Shown piece after piece: positions 27,668 to 36,390 of a DNA stretch of 64,000 bases; the stretch's first letter is position 1, and every line of letters begins with the position of its first letter. The DNA comes from Clostridiales bacterium (GTDB lineage Bacteria > Bacillota > Clostridia > Oscillospirales > CAG-272), in the NCBI GenBank assembly GCA_003522145.1, contig DPGD01000048.1, forward strand, positions 6,359 to 70,358, read 5' to 3'. The notes beneath the pieces are model-generated. The model was not told where the DNA came from, made no database searches, and saw nothing but the letters and a program-made list of their open reading frames with translations. The position numbers and the translations under genes were made by a program.

Positions 27668-28399
27668 ATGAAACAGGTTTTTTATACCGTGGAAGAAAAC
27701 CGGAAGATTGCCAAAAATGTATATAAACTGCGGTTGCACGGCGACACTTCGGCCATCACGGCACCCGGTCAGTTTGTGAATCTGAAGATCGAAGGATGCT
27801 ATCTGCGCCGTCCGCTGTCGGTCTGTGACACCGAGGGAGAGGAACTGACGCTCCTTTATAAGGTGGTGGGCAGAGGAACGGAAATACTGAGTAAGATTCC
27901 TGAGGGAAGGGAATTGGATACTCTGACGGGCTTAGGCAACGGCTTCGATCTTTCGGTGAATACAAAAAGGCCCTTGCTGGTGGGCGGGGGCGTTGGGGTG
28001 CCGCCGCTCTACAAGCTGGCAAAAGATCTGCTGGCAAAAGGAGCAAAGCCCACGGCGGTTTTAGGCTTCAATCAGGCAGAGGAGGTTTTCTACAGGGAAG
28101 AATTTGAAGCGTTGGGCGTGCAGGTGGTGTTGATGACCGCCGACGGAAGCGCAGGGCGAAAGGGCTTTGTCACCGATGCCATCGGCGACCTTTCCTATGA
28201 TTATTTCTACACCTGCGGTCCGGAGCCCATGTTCCGGGCGCTGGAAAAGATGGTAAAGGGTCCGGGGGAATACAGCTTTGAAGAGCGGATGGGCTGCGGC
28301 TTCGGCGCCTGCATGGGCTGTTCCTGCAAGACCAAGTACGGAGCCAAGCGCATTTGTAAGGAGGGGCCTGTACTGAAAAGAGAGGAGATCGTCTGGTAA
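27668..28399 (+). CDS. pyrK: Dihydroorotate dehydrogenase electron-transfer subunit
   Basis: PyrK passes electrons from dihydroorotate dehydrogenase B to NAD+ through FAD and a [2Fe-2S] cluster. The 243-residue product has the FAD motif YLRRPLSVCD near residue 42, the NAD-binding LLVGGGVGVPPLYKLA near residue 104 and the C-terminal cluster motif CGFGACMGCSCKT plus a distal Cys, giving four ligands. The ATG at 27668 follows AAGGAGA. It ends one base before pyrD, its partner. Confidence 0.95.
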   Translation: MKQVFYTVEENRKIAKNVYKLRLHGDTSAITAPGQFVNLKIEGCYLRRPLSVCDTEGEELTLLYKVVGRGTEILSKIPEGRELDTLTGLGNGFDLSVNTKRPLLVGGGVGVPPLYKLAKDLLAKGAKPTAVLGFNQAEEVFYREEFEALGVQVVLMTADGSAGRKGFVTDAIGDLSYDYFYTCGPEPMFRALEKMVKGPGEYSFEERMGCGFGACMGCSCKTKYGAKRICKEGPVLKREEIVW

Positions 28400-28400
28400 A

Positions 28401-29312
28401 ATGGATACGAAAGTAACACTGTCCGGCTGGGAACTGAGCAATCCGGTCATTCCCTGCAGCGGAACCTTCGGGTACGGAAAGGAATTTGCCGAGCTGTACG
28501 ACCTGAATATTCTGGGGTCCTTCTCCTTTAAGGGAACCACGGTGGAGCCTCGCTTCGGCAATCCCACACCGAGAATCGCCGAGGCGGATGACGGAATTCT
28601 CAATTCGGTCGGTCTGCAGAACCCCGGCATGGAGCATGTGCGGCGGGTGGAATTGCCTGAAATAAAGAAATGCTTCGGGAAAAAGGTGATCGCCAATCTG
28701 AGCGGTTCTCTTGTGGAGGACTATGTGGAGCTGTGCCGCCAGTTCAATGAAGAGGAGCAGGTGGCGCTGTTTGAGATCAACATCAGCTGTCCCAATGTGA
28801 AATGCGGCGGCATGGGCTTGGGCACCCGGCCGGAAACGGCATACGAGGTGACCAAAGCGGTGAAGACGGTGGCCAAAAAGCCGGTGTATATGAAGCTTTC
28901 ACCCAATGTGACCGACATTGCGGGCATTGCCAAGGCCTGCGAAGAGGGAGGAGCGGACGGCATCAGCCTGATCAACACCCTGACCGGAATGCGGATCGAC
29001 CTGAAAAAGAAAAAGCCGGTCATTGCCAACAAAATCGCAGGATACTCGGGCAAGGCGCTGTTCCCGGTGGCGCTGGGCATGGTGTACAAGGTATACGAAG
29101 CGGTGAAAATTCCCATCATCGGAATGGGCGGAGTATCCACGGCGGAGGATGTGTTGGAAATGATGCTGGCCGGCGCCACGGCTGTGGGCGTGGGAGCGGC
29201 CAATCTTTTGGATCCCTATGCCTCCAAAAAGATCGTGGAGGAGCTGCCCGGGGCTATGGAAAAATACGGAATCGAAAATTTAAGAGAGATTATTGGAGGT
29301 GCACATGGCTGA
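28401..29312 (+). CDS. pyrD: Dihydroorotate dehydrogenase, catalytic subunit (class 1B)
   Basis: PyrD oxidises dihydroorotate to orotate with FMN. The 303-residue product is the cytosolic class 1B type, which matches the adjacent pyrK. Visible signatures are NPVIPCSGTFGYG near residue 15, GTTVEPRFGNPTPR near residue 45, the catalytic Cys in FEINISCPNVKCGG near residue 125 and the phosphate-binding MGGVSTAEDVLEMMLAGA near residue 245. It overlaps pyrF by 8 bases. Confidence 0.95.
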   Translation: MDTKVTLSGWELSNPVIPCSGTFGYGKEFAELYDLNILGSFSFKGTTVEPRFGNPTPRIAEADDGILNSVGLQNPGMEHVRRVELPEIKKCFGKKVIANLSGSLVEDYVELCRQFNEEEQVALFEINISCPNVKCGGMGLGTRPETAYEVTKAVKTVAKKPVYMKLSPNVTDIAGIAKACEEGGADGISLINTLTGMRIDLKKKKPVIANKIAGYSGKALFPVALGMVYKVYEAVKIPIIGMGGVSTAEDVLEMMLAGATAVGVGAANLLDPYASKKIVEELPGAMEKYGIENLREIIGGAHG

Positions 29313-30009
29313 GAACAAAGTGATCGTGGCTTTGGATTTTGACACTATGGACAAGGTGACCGGCTTCCTTGACCGGTTCCATGACCGAAAACTGTTTGTA
29401 AAGGTGGGCATGGAGCTGTTCTATGCGGAGGGTCCCGCCGTTGTGCGGGAGATCAAACGCCGGGGACACCGGATTTTCTTGGATCTGAAGCTTCATGATA
29501 TTCCCAACACCGTGATGAAGGCGATGAGCGTGCTGTCGGGTCTGGATGTGGATATTTGCAATCTGCACGCTTCGGGCACGAAGGAAATGATGGAATATGC
29601 CGTAAAAGGGCTGACACGCCCCGACGGCAGCAGACCCTTGCTGATTGCCGTCACCCAGCTGACCAGCACCAGCGAAGAGAATCTGCACAGGGAACTGCTC
29701 ATTGACCGTCCTTTGGAAGAGGTGGTGCGCAAATACGCCCTGCGCGCCAAGGAAGCAGGGTTGGACGGGGTGGTCTGTTCGCCCTTGGAGGCAGAGGCGG
29801 TTCACGAATACTGCGGAAAGAATTTCTTGACCGTCACCCCCGGCATCCGTTTTGCCGAAGGAGAGAAGGGCGACCAGAAACGGGTGACCACTCCGGCAGA
29901 TGCCCGGAGAATGGGCTCGGATTACATTGTGGTCGGCCGTCCGATCACGGCGGCGGCAGACCCGGTGGCGGCCTACCTGCGGTGCGTAAAAGAATTTTCG
30001 GAAGGCTGA
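29305..30009 (+). CDS. pyrF: Orotidine 5'-phosphate decarboxylase
   Basis: PyrF converts OMP to UMP. The 234-residue TIM-barrel protein has VALDFDTMDKV at the start, the catalytic DLKLHDIPNTV near residue 60 with the Lys-Asp pair, and the phosphate-binding TPGIRF and YIVVGRPIT near the end. This is the short bacterial group I type. The ATG at 29305 has GGAGG six bases ahead; an upstream in-frame ATG within pyrD lacks a site. Confidence 0.95.
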   Translation: MAENKVIVALDFDTMDKVTGFLDRFHDRKLFVKVGMELFYAEGPAVVREIKRRGHRIFLDLKLHDIPNTVMKAMSVLSGLDVDICNLHASGTKEMMEYAVKGLTRPDGSRPLLIAVTQLTSTSEENLHRELLIDRPLEEVVRKYALRAKEAGLDGVVCSPLEAEAVHEYCGKNFLTVTPGIRFAEGEKGDQKRVTTPADARRMGSDYIVVGRPITAAADPVAAYLRCVKEFSEG

Positions 30010-30024
30010 AGGGAGATACATACA

Positions 30025-30675
30025 ATGGAAGAGATGAATGTGACGATCGCAAAGGCGTTGTTATCCATAAAGGCGGTATTTTTCCGCCCGGAGGAGCCAT
30101 TTATTTGGGCAAGCGGCATCAAAAGTCCGGTATACTGCGATAACCGGCTGATCCTCACGGCGCCCGGGGTGCGCTCTGAAGTGGAGAAGGCCCTGGCAAG
30201 GACGGTGAAAAGAGAATATCCCGAAGCGGAGGTTCTGATGGGAACCTCCACCGCCGGAATTGCCCACGCCGCCATTGCCGCCGAAATACTGGGCCTTCCC
30301 ATGGGCTATGTCCGGGGAGGAAAGAAGGATCACGGAAGACAAAACCAGATTGAGGGAAGGTTAGAAAAGGGACAGAAGGTGGTCGTGGTGGAGGATCTGA
30401 TCTCCACCGGCGGAAGCGTTCTGGAGGTTGTGGAGGTTTTGAGAGAGGCGGGCGCCGAAGTGCTGGGGGTGGTCAGCATCTTCACCTATGGCATGAAAAA
30501 GGGCCTGGAACGGTTGAGCGAGGCGAGGGTACGGAATGTAAGCCTGACGGATTTCGACACCATAGCAAGAGTTGCCGGCGAGGAAGGCTATGTGAGCAAA
30601 GAGGATGTAAAAAGACTGATTGCCTTCCGGGACAACCCTTCGGATGAAAGCTGGATCGGAAAGGAGCAGGCATGA
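30025..30675 (+). CDS. pyrE: Orotate phosphoribosyltransferase
   Basis: PyrE joins orotate and PRPP to give OMP. The 216-residue product has the PRPP-loop VVVVEDLISTGGSVLEV near residue 120, the flexible loop YVRGGKKDHGRQNQIEG near residue 98 and SGIKSPVYCDNR near residue 31. The ribosome site is AAGGGAG. It overlaps pyrB by four bases (ATGA), indicating coupled translation. Confidence 0.95.
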   Translation: MEEMNVTIAKALLSIKAVFFRPEEPFIWASGIKSPVYCDNRLILTAPGVRSEVEKALARTVKREYPEAEVLMGTSTAGIAHAAIAAEILGLPMGYVRGGKKDHGRQNQIEGRLEKGQKVVVVEDLISTGGSVLEVVEVLREAGAEVLGVVSIFTYGMKKGLERLSEARVRNVSLTDFDTIARVAGEEGYVSKEDVKRLIAFRDNPSDESWIGKEQA

Positions 30676-31745
30676 AGCATCTTCTGGATATTTTGGACCT
30701 GTCCACCGGGGAAATCGAACGGATGATGGATTTGGCGGAGCAGATGGACGCCCATCCCGAAAGGTATGAGGATTCCATGAAGCATAAGACCCTTGCCACC
30801 CTCTTTTTCGAGCCTTCCACCAGAACCAGACTCAGCTTTGAATCGGCGATGCTGTCCTTGGGGGGCAATGTGCTGGGCTTTTCCGATGCGAACACCTGCT
30901 CCGCAACCAAAGGGGAAAGTCTTTCCGATACCGTCACCGTGGTGTCGGGCTATGTGGATATTCTTGCCATGCGCCACCCGAAGGAAGGCGCCCCGGCGGT
31001 GGCTATCGGACATTCTTCGGTGCCCGTGATCAATGCCGGCGACGGCGGACACTATCATCCCACCCAGACCCTGGCGGACCTGCTGACCATAAAGAGAGAA
31101 AAGGGAAGACTGGACAACCTGACGGTGGGGTTCTGCGGAGATCTGCGTTACGGACGCACGGTGCATTCGCTGATCGGCGCCCTTTCAAGATACGAGGGTA
31201 TCCGTTTTGTGCTGATTTCTCCCCAGGAGCTGTCTCTGCCGGAATTCGTGAAGAAAAGCTATCTGACCGAAGAAAATTACGAGGAAAGCACCTCTCTGGA
31301 AGAGAAGATCGGACAGCTGGATGTGCTGTATATGACCAGAGTTCAGAAGGAACGGTTTACTGACCTGGAGAAATACGAGAGCTTGAAGGATGTATATGTC
31401 CTGACGGAAGAGAAGATGCGGGAGGCCAAGGACGATATGATCGTTCTGCACCCACTGCCCAGAGTGAACGAGATTGAAGTGGCGGTGGACAAGGATCCCC
31501 GCGCCTGCTATTTCAAGCAGACTCTTAACGGGAAGCTGATGCGTATGGCGCTGATTTATACCCTTCTGAAGGAGAAGGACAAGCCCGATGTCCCCAGAGA
31601 AAAGGGGGAGCCGGCGGAACTGAAGAAAAAATGCACCAATGTCCACTGTATCACCGGAAGCGAGAGGGCCTTGCCCAAACGCTTTTATAAGGACCAGAAG
31701 GGAATCGTAAGGTGCTTCTATTGCGACGGGGAAGTGCGGAAATAA
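30672..31745 (+). CDS. pyrB: Aspartate carbamoyltransferase with C-terminal PyrI-like zinc ribbon
   Basis: PyrB condenses carbamoyl phosphate with aspartate. The first 310 residues are a full catalytic chain with the carbamoyl phosphate motif FFEPSTRTRLSFESA near residue 45, MRHPKEGAP near residue 98, PVINAGDGGHYHPTQTL near residue 118 and HPLPRVNEI near residue 257. A further 45-residue tail carries four cysteines (CTNVHC ... CFYC). This fits the zinc ribbon of the regulatory chain PyrI without its N-terminal nucleotide-binding domain. No separate pyrI is seen. It is the last gene of the operon. Confidence 0.93.
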   Translation: MKHLLDILDLSTGEIERMMDLAEQMDAHPERYEDSMKHKTLATLFFEPSTRTRLSFESAMLSLGGNVLGFSDANTCSATKGESLSDTVTVVSGYVDILAMRHPKEGAPAVAIGHSSVPVINAGDGGHYHPTQTLADLLTIKREKGRLDNLTVGFCGDLRYGRTVHSLIGALSRYEGIRFVLISPQELSLPEFVKKSYLTEENYEESTSLEEKIGQLDVLYMTRVQKERFTDLEKYESLKDVYVLTEEKMREAKDDMIVLHPLPRVNEIEVAVDKDPRACYFKQTLNGKLMRMALIYTLLKEKDKPDVPREKGEPAELKKKCTNVHCITGSERALPKRFYKDQKGIVRCFYCDGEVRK

Positions 31746-31766
31746 AAACCGAAACCCCAATGGAAA

Positions 31767-31800
31767 GGGCGAGGGCGCAGTTTTTTCTGCGCCCTCGCCC
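31767..31800. terminator. Perfect hairpin after the pyr operon
   Basis: GGGCGAGGGCGCAG and CTGCGCCCTCGCCC form a 14-bp perfect stem around a T6 loop between the convergent pyrB and ABC genes. It has no T-run after the stem on either strand, so it is a probable but atypical terminator. Confidence 0.6.
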
Positions 31801-31884
31801 GCTTATATCGTTGTGAATAACATCCAAAGCCCCGCAAAAACTGCACTGGTGTCCGATTTTTTCCCAACCTAAGATTTCCGGATG

Positions 31885-32682
31885 TTATTTTGACAGCATC
31901 ACCTTATCGCTTGTCATTTGGCTTCCGCTGGAGGCTTCAAACATCTGAAGAAGCTGTTCTATCGTGAGCTTCTTCTTTTCTTCGCCCTTAATGTCCACCA
32001 CGATGCGTCCTTCATGCATCATAATCAGACGGTTGCCGATGCGAATGGCGACTGCCATATTGTGCGTGATCATAATCGTCATCAAATGGTCTTTTGCAAC
32101 GATCTCCTCGGTGATATTCAGAACTTTTTTGGCGGTTTTGGGATCAAGTGCCGCCGTATGCTCGTCAAGAAGCAGGAGCTTGGGTTTTTTAAGCGTTGCC
32201 ATAAGCAAGGTCAGTGCTTGGCGCTGACCGCCCGAAAGCAATCCGACTTTAGCCGTAAGTCTGTCCTCAAGTCCGAGGCCGAGGATTTTCAAAAGCTCTT
32301 TATATTCTTTCTTTTCTTTGGCAGTGATTCCGGAACGCAGTCCTCTCCGTGCGCCTCTGCGTGCGGCAAGCGCAAGATTTTCTTCAATCTGCATATCTGC
32401 CGCCGTACCGGTCATGGGATCCTGGAATACCCGTCCAAGATACTTTGCCCGTTTATGCTCCGGAAGCCTGGTGACATCAACGCCGTCAATGATAATGCTT
32501 CCGCAATCCACGGGATATACCCCTGCAATCATATTGAGCATTGTGGATTTGCCTGCGCCGTTCCCGCCGATTACTGTTACGAAGTCTCCCTCATCAAGAT
32601 GAAGATTGATGCCGCAAAGTGCCTTTTTTTCGTTAACCGTTCCGGGGTTAAATGTTTTTTCAATATTTACTATATCAAGCAT
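31885..32682 (-). CDS. ABC transporter ATP-binding protein
   Basis: The 265-residue ATPase has Walker A GGNGAGKST near residue 39, signature LLSGGQRQAL near residue 149, Walker B LLLLDEHTAALDP near residue 172 and the switch His in MITHN near residue 210. It resembles the ATPase of the uncharacterised Firmicute amino-acid/tryptophan-type ABC uptake systems (ABC.X4 group). Its start overlaps the end of a truncated permease gene on the same strand. Because the permease has lost its N-terminal half and no binding-protein gene is present, the transporter is probably non-functional. The stretch is visibly more AT-rich than its surroundings. Confidence 0.85.
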   Translation of the reverse strand: MLDIVNIEKTFNPGTVNEKKALCGINLHLDEGDFVTVIGGNGAGKSTMLNMIAGVYPVDCGSIIIDGVDVTRLPEHKRAKYLGRVFQDPMTGTAADMQIEENLALAARRGARRGLRSGITAKEKKEYKELLKILGLGLEDRLTAKVGLLSGGQRQALTLLMATLKKPKLLLLDEHTAALDPKTAKKVLNITEEIVAKDHLMTIMITHNMAVAIRIGNRLIMMHEGRIVVDIKGEEKKKLTIEQLLQMFEASSGSQMTSDKVMLSK

Positions 32683-33415
32683 TTTTCTGTTCCCCTTTCG
32701 GTTTTTTTACATATCTTTGTGCATACTTTCTTTTCCAATACGGAATGGCCAGGAATATGGCAACAATGACCGCAGAAAGGAGCTTCAGAAGATTTGCATC
32801 GAATCCGACTGTGATGACCGCCTGAATGACGATGTAGTAAATGATCGATCCGAATGCAACGGACAACAGACGAAGTGCAAAATTCTTAAAGATCTTGCTG
32901 AACAGTGCTTCCCCGATGATCATGGCAGCCAGACCGATCACGATGGCTCCCTGTCCCATCTTCACATCGGCAAATCCCTGATACTGTGCGAGAAAAGTAC
33001 CCGACAATGCAACAAGACCGTTTGAAAGCATAATGCCGAGAACTTTGTTAAAATTCGTATTGATGCCTTGTGCACGGCTCATATTCTGGTTGATACCCGT
33101 AGCCCGGACGGAGCAACCCATCTCGGTACCGAAAAACCAATACAGAAGAGCAATCAGAACAATCAGAACAACACTAACGGTTATGATCGGGTTGTGAAAA
33201 GCAAACTCTTTCACCCAACGCAAAGAAACCAACAGATCCGTTTGGTTCACATTGATGGATTGGTTTGCTTTCCCTATGATTTTCAAATTGATGGAGTAAA
33301 GTGAAAGTTGTGTCAGAATGCCCGCCAAGATCGGGGGGATTCCCATTAATGTGTGTAACAGACCGGTAATGGCACCTGCGACAAGTCCTGCAATAAATGC
33401 CGGCTCCAGGTATGC
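32675..33415 (-). pseudogene. 5'-truncated ABC transporter permease
   Basis: The frame encodes the C-terminal part of an ABC permease that belongs with the adjacent ATPase: LHTLMGIPPILAGILTQ, then about five membrane segments ending in KRKYAQRYVKK. Homology-like sequence continues upstream of the first ATG (AYLEPAFIAGLVAGAITG) to about 33415, where it stops abruptly beside a TGA. The family is normally close to 300 residues, so roughly the first quarter to third is missing. Past the breakpoint the sequence becomes the LysR fragment on the other strand. Confidence 0.8.
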
Positions 33416-33416
33416 A

Positions 33417-33779
33417 AATCAGAAAAATCTTAGAATAGCGGATATTATGAACGAGCCCTTTATTCTTACCGAATGCGGTCAGGGCTATCGCCGCATTTTG
33501 GACGCAGAGCTTGCCAAGAAGTCTTTGGAAATTTCGCCGGTTCTTGAAATCGGAAGGACCGATATCATTACGCATTTTCTCACAAAAAGCGATATGATCT
33601 CCTATCTTCCCGATTTTGTAACAAAGGAAGGGACCAGATCGGGAGAGCTCTGCTATCTTGATGTTGTGGATGTAAACATCGATATTTGGAAACAGCTCAT
33701 TTACCACAAAAACAAGTGGATGTCCAAAAGTTTGAAATCCGTACTCGAATATATTAAGTCCCACGAGTTTGCCCATTAA
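33417..33779 (+). pseudogene. LysR-family regulator, C-terminal fragment
   Basis: From about 33417 the plus-strand frame encodes the last 120 residues of a LysR effector domain: LRIADIMNEPFILTECGQGYRR, quoted here as EPFILTECGQGYRR, then ISPVLEIGRTDIITHFL and GISYLP-like SDMISYLPDF. The helix-turn-helix and first effector subdomain are absent. The open frame runs backwards into antisense of the permease, which is not real coding. It is followed by a hairpin terminator. It is a remnant of a divergent gene whose 5' end was lost together with that of the permease. Confidence 0.8.
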
Positions 33780-33782
33780 AAT

Positions 33783-33819
33783 AGCGCCTGTAACTTTTTG
33801 CGGTTGCAGGCGCTGTTTT
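33783..33819 (+). terminator. Intrinsic terminator after the LysR fragment
   Basis: AGCGCCTGTAAC and GGTTGCAGGCGCT pair around a short loop and are followed by GTTTTGT. Confidence 0.7.
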
Positions 33820-33854
33820 GTGGTTCCGAAAAGACAGTGTCAAGCTTTCCGTCT

Positions 33855-34464
33855 TCAAGACCAATGCCACAGGGGAGGTTCCGGAATTCTTTCGGAATTT
33901 TTGAACCTCCCCTTCAGATTATATAAAGTATTGAAATAGCGCAGGCGTTTCATGCGCAGTGTGGAGCGCTGGAAGAAGAAAATATCGGCGGCCTCCCACA
34001 TGAACACCCAGGCGACCACATCGATCATTTCCAGGAAAACCGATTGCACAGCTCTGTTTGTCAGAATCAGCGCTAAGGCAAGGGTCAGAGCCGCAAGGAA
34101 GGTCATCGTCACGGTCTGAATGGTGTTTTTCCTTATATTCCGCACGGTCTCGGAAAATTCGGCGTGGTAGTAGCTGCGGATGGCCTTTTCGTAAAGAATG
34201 CGCTCTTCGGCGTCGATACACTGTCCCTCGATTTCAATATGTAAAGGCGTGTCCGGACGCAGATGCTTTATACTGTGTTCCAAAAATTCTGCCGTCTCGG
34301 AGGACAACATGGGCAGACCGTTGGTGGAGAAGGGGGGAAAGAAAATTGCTGTCGTCCGAAACATGAATTTTCACCAATTGACGGCCGCTTTCGTCAAGGG
34401 GAGCCGGACGGGCGGTGCGAATTTCCCTTGTCAGGGATTGGAATGCGCGGAATCGTTCAAACAT
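33855..34464 (-). pseudogene. Frameshifted small membrane-protein gene, unknown family
   Basis: Two overlapping minus-strand frames make one protein if a single base is removed from a C6 run at about 34332-34337. The N-terminal piece starts MFERFRAFQSLTREIR and reads to SDDSNFLSP; the other frame continues FSTNGLPMLSSETAEFLEH. The joined product is about 200 residues with two membrane segments (TMTFLAALTLALALILT and LEMIDVVAWVFMWEAADIFFF). The last 19 residues are encoded by the D-type hairpin repeat, so the original stop seems to have been overwritten. It may be a pseudogene, a phase-variable gene or a sequencing error in a homopolymer. Confidence 0.6.
33872..33912. repeat. Intergenic hairpin repeat, D module
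   Basis: Arms GGGGAGGTTC and GAACCTCCCC enclose a second palindrome built on GGAATTCTTTCGGAATT. The core ATTCTTTCGGAAT is identical to the D hairpin at 20.45 kb. It is read through by the 3' end of the frameshifted gene. Confidence 0.75.
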
Positions 34465-34663
34465 AAAATCCTCCCGAAATCTGCCGTCGGTTCAAAAGCG
34501 GCAGGAGTACGGGAGGATTATAGCACAGTTGTGGGCAGAATGCAAGAAATACCTGCAAAGTTCCACAAAAAATCGGTTTTTTCGACCGGAAAACAGAATT
34601 CGGAAAAGCGGCTTCTGGCAGCTCTGCGGAAAGCAGAAAATCCGCCAAAGCGCCGAGAAGTAT

Positions 34664-35431
34664 TCACCGATTCTGGCGCAACACCTCAAAAGCCAGGACT
34701 GTGGCGGCGGAGGCGGCGGACAGAGCGGCGTCAAAGTCTCTGCCGTAGTCCAGACGTATGATCTGGTCGCAACGGTCTAAAAGCTCTCTGGTGATTCCTC
34801 TTTTTTCTCCGCCGACGATGAGCAGAAGAGGTTTTTTCAGGTCGGATTCATAAACCGAGACGGAATTTGGCTGGTCGGCGCAGACCACCCGATAGCCCCA
34901 CTTCTGAAAGAAGTGCAGGCAGTCTTCCGGCTGTGCCATATAGATGGGAAGGTATTCGGATGCACCGGCCGAAGAGCGGCAGACCGTCCCATCCGCACCG
35001 TTTCGCCGGATGCCCGGCAGAATCACGCCGTCGCAGCCCGCCGCATAGACCGAGCGCAGAGAATAGCCAAAATTGAAGGGGTCCTCCAAGCCCTCCATCA
35101 GAATATAAAACCCTTTCGGGGGAAGGGTAAGGGCTGTTAAAGGCGGGTATTCCCGTTCGGTAGCCACAGCCAGTATTCCGCCGTGGCTGTTTCCCACGGC
35201 AAGACGGGACAACTCCTCTTCGGGAATCAGTTCTATCGAAAAGCCACGCTCCTCTGCCCGGTGGCAGAGGTAGGCATATTCCTTTGGATTTTTACTTTTC
35301 CGAAGGGGAGAATAGAGAATTTTTTCTATATGCCGGTTGTTGAATCCGCTGTCATAAGCGGAAAGCAGAGCCCGGACAGAGAGGATCCCTTCAAAAAGCG
35401 GAGGCTTCGGGATCGGATCGGTTTTTTTCAT
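34664..35431 (-). CDS. SpoU/TrmH-family RNA 2'-O-methyltransferase (RlmB-like)
   Basis: The 255-residue product is a SPOUT-knot methyltransferase. The N-terminal substrate-binding domain has the family start FEGILSVRALL near residue 13. The catalytic domain shows motif 1 EGLEDPFNFGYSLRS near residue 113 (the usual DNxxNxG changed to DPFNFG), motif 2 LIVGGEKRGI near residue 207 and motif 3 DAALSAASAATVLAFEVL at the C-terminus. The substrate could be 23S rRNA or tRNA. It overlaps the Ppx/GppA gene by 41 bases on the same strand. Confidence 0.85.
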   Translation of the reverse strand: MKKTDPIPKPPLFEGILSVRALLSAYDSGFNNRHIEKILYSPLRKSKNPKEYAYLCHRAEERGFSIELIPEEELSRLAVGNSHGGILAVATEREYPPLTALTLPPKGFYILMEGLEDPFNFGYSLRSVYAAGCDGVILPGIRRNGADGTVCRSSAGASEYLPIYMAQPEDCLHFFQKWGYRVVCADQPNSVSVYESDLKKPLLLIVGGEKRGITRELLDRCDQIIRLDYGRDFDAALSAASAATVLAFEVLRQNR

Positions 35432-36359
35432 TCTTTCGTATACCCCTGTATTGCAAGTGCTTCAGACCGCAGATTCCGGGAAGAAAGCCCTCCCGGATAC
35501 CGCCGGAGCAGATCACGATCTGCTCGGTGGAGAGTGTTTCAAAAATGCATTCAAAGGCGGCAGTGCCGGTGGATAACAACTGGTACCGGTCAGGGCAAAG
35601 ACGCTTGGCCTCCTGCCACTGTTTTTCGGTTGGATTCCGGAAGATCCGGTAAAGGTCGGTGAAGGCGGTGCGCAAAAAGACATTTTCGCCCTTGGGAACG
35701 CCCAAAAGGGCGGTGGCCAATTTTCCGCAGGCCTTGGCGGTTCCTCCTACCAGCACGGCCGTTTTTCCGTGCTCTTTATAGGCAGAGCTGTCGGGCATAA
35801 GACCCTGCACAAAGGAGAAGAGCGCCTGATTTTCCTGTGCGGTCAGTCCCTTTCCCGGAGCAAAACGGTTCTTCAGAGAGAGTGCGCCGAAGGGACAGGA
35901 GTGGAGAAAGAGCGATTTTTTTTCTTCAAAAAAATTGAATTCGGTGCTTCCGCCGCCCATATCCAGCATCACGCCCCGGCGGGGCAGAAAAGGACAGGTC
36001 AGAAGCATCCCGGTGAAACTGCAGGCGGCTTCTTCTTCTCCCGAAAGCAGCCGGATGCTCAGCCCGGTGCGCTCCTTCAGCCGGTCAATAACCGGCTGTG
36101 GATCTGCAATTTTCCGCAGGCTTGCGGTTGCAAAGGCGGCAATGACATCGCAATATTCCTCTTCTGCCTCTTTTTTATAGCGCAGAAGCGTTTCACAAAG
36201 CAGTTCAAAGCCGGTTTTCTCCAGGACCCCCTCCTTTATGTAGCTGATAAAGCGCAGGGGAACGGAAGCGTGAGTGTCGGTCGTGAACTCAGAACCCTCC
36301 ACAGAAAAGACATCGTACTTCACGGTGTTGGAGCCAATGTCGATCACCATACAGCGCAT
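35391..36359 (-). CDS. Ppx/GppA-family phosphatase
   Basis: The 322-residue product is an ASKHA-fold phosphatase that acts on polyphosphate or pppGpp. It shows the phosphate-1 motif VIDIGSNTVKYDVF near residue 5, TASLRKI near residue 79, ERTGLSIRLLSGEEEA near residue 95 and phosphate-2 MLDMGGGSTEFNFF near residue 131, with VLVGGTAKA near residue 205. It is a short form without an extra C-terminal HD domain, more like Ppx1/GppA core. It has its own sigma-A promoter and faces sigK divergently. Confidence 0.9.
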   Translation of the reverse strand: MRCMVIDIGSNTVKYDVFSVEGSEFTTDTHASVPLRFISYIKEGVLEKTGFELLCETLLRYKKEAEEEYCDVIAAFATASLRKIADPQPVIDRLKERTGLSIRLLSGEEEAACSFTGMLLTCPFLPRRGVMLDMGGGSTEFNFFEEKKSLFLHSCPFGALSLKNRFAPGKGLTAQENQALFSFVQGLMPDSSAYKEHGKTAVLVGGTAKACGKLATALLGVPKGENVFLRTAFTDLYRIFRNPTEKQWQEAKRLCPDRYQLLSTGTAAFECIFETLSTEQIVICSGGIREGFLPGICGLKHLQYRGIRKNEKNRSDPEASAF

Positions 36360-36390
36360 AGAACCACCATCCCTTTCCGATCTTTATCGC

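Noticed and set aside
33318..33416. N-terminal part of the LysR-fragment reading frame
   Set aside because: It is antisense to the permease gene; true LysR similarity begins only past the junction at about 33,417.
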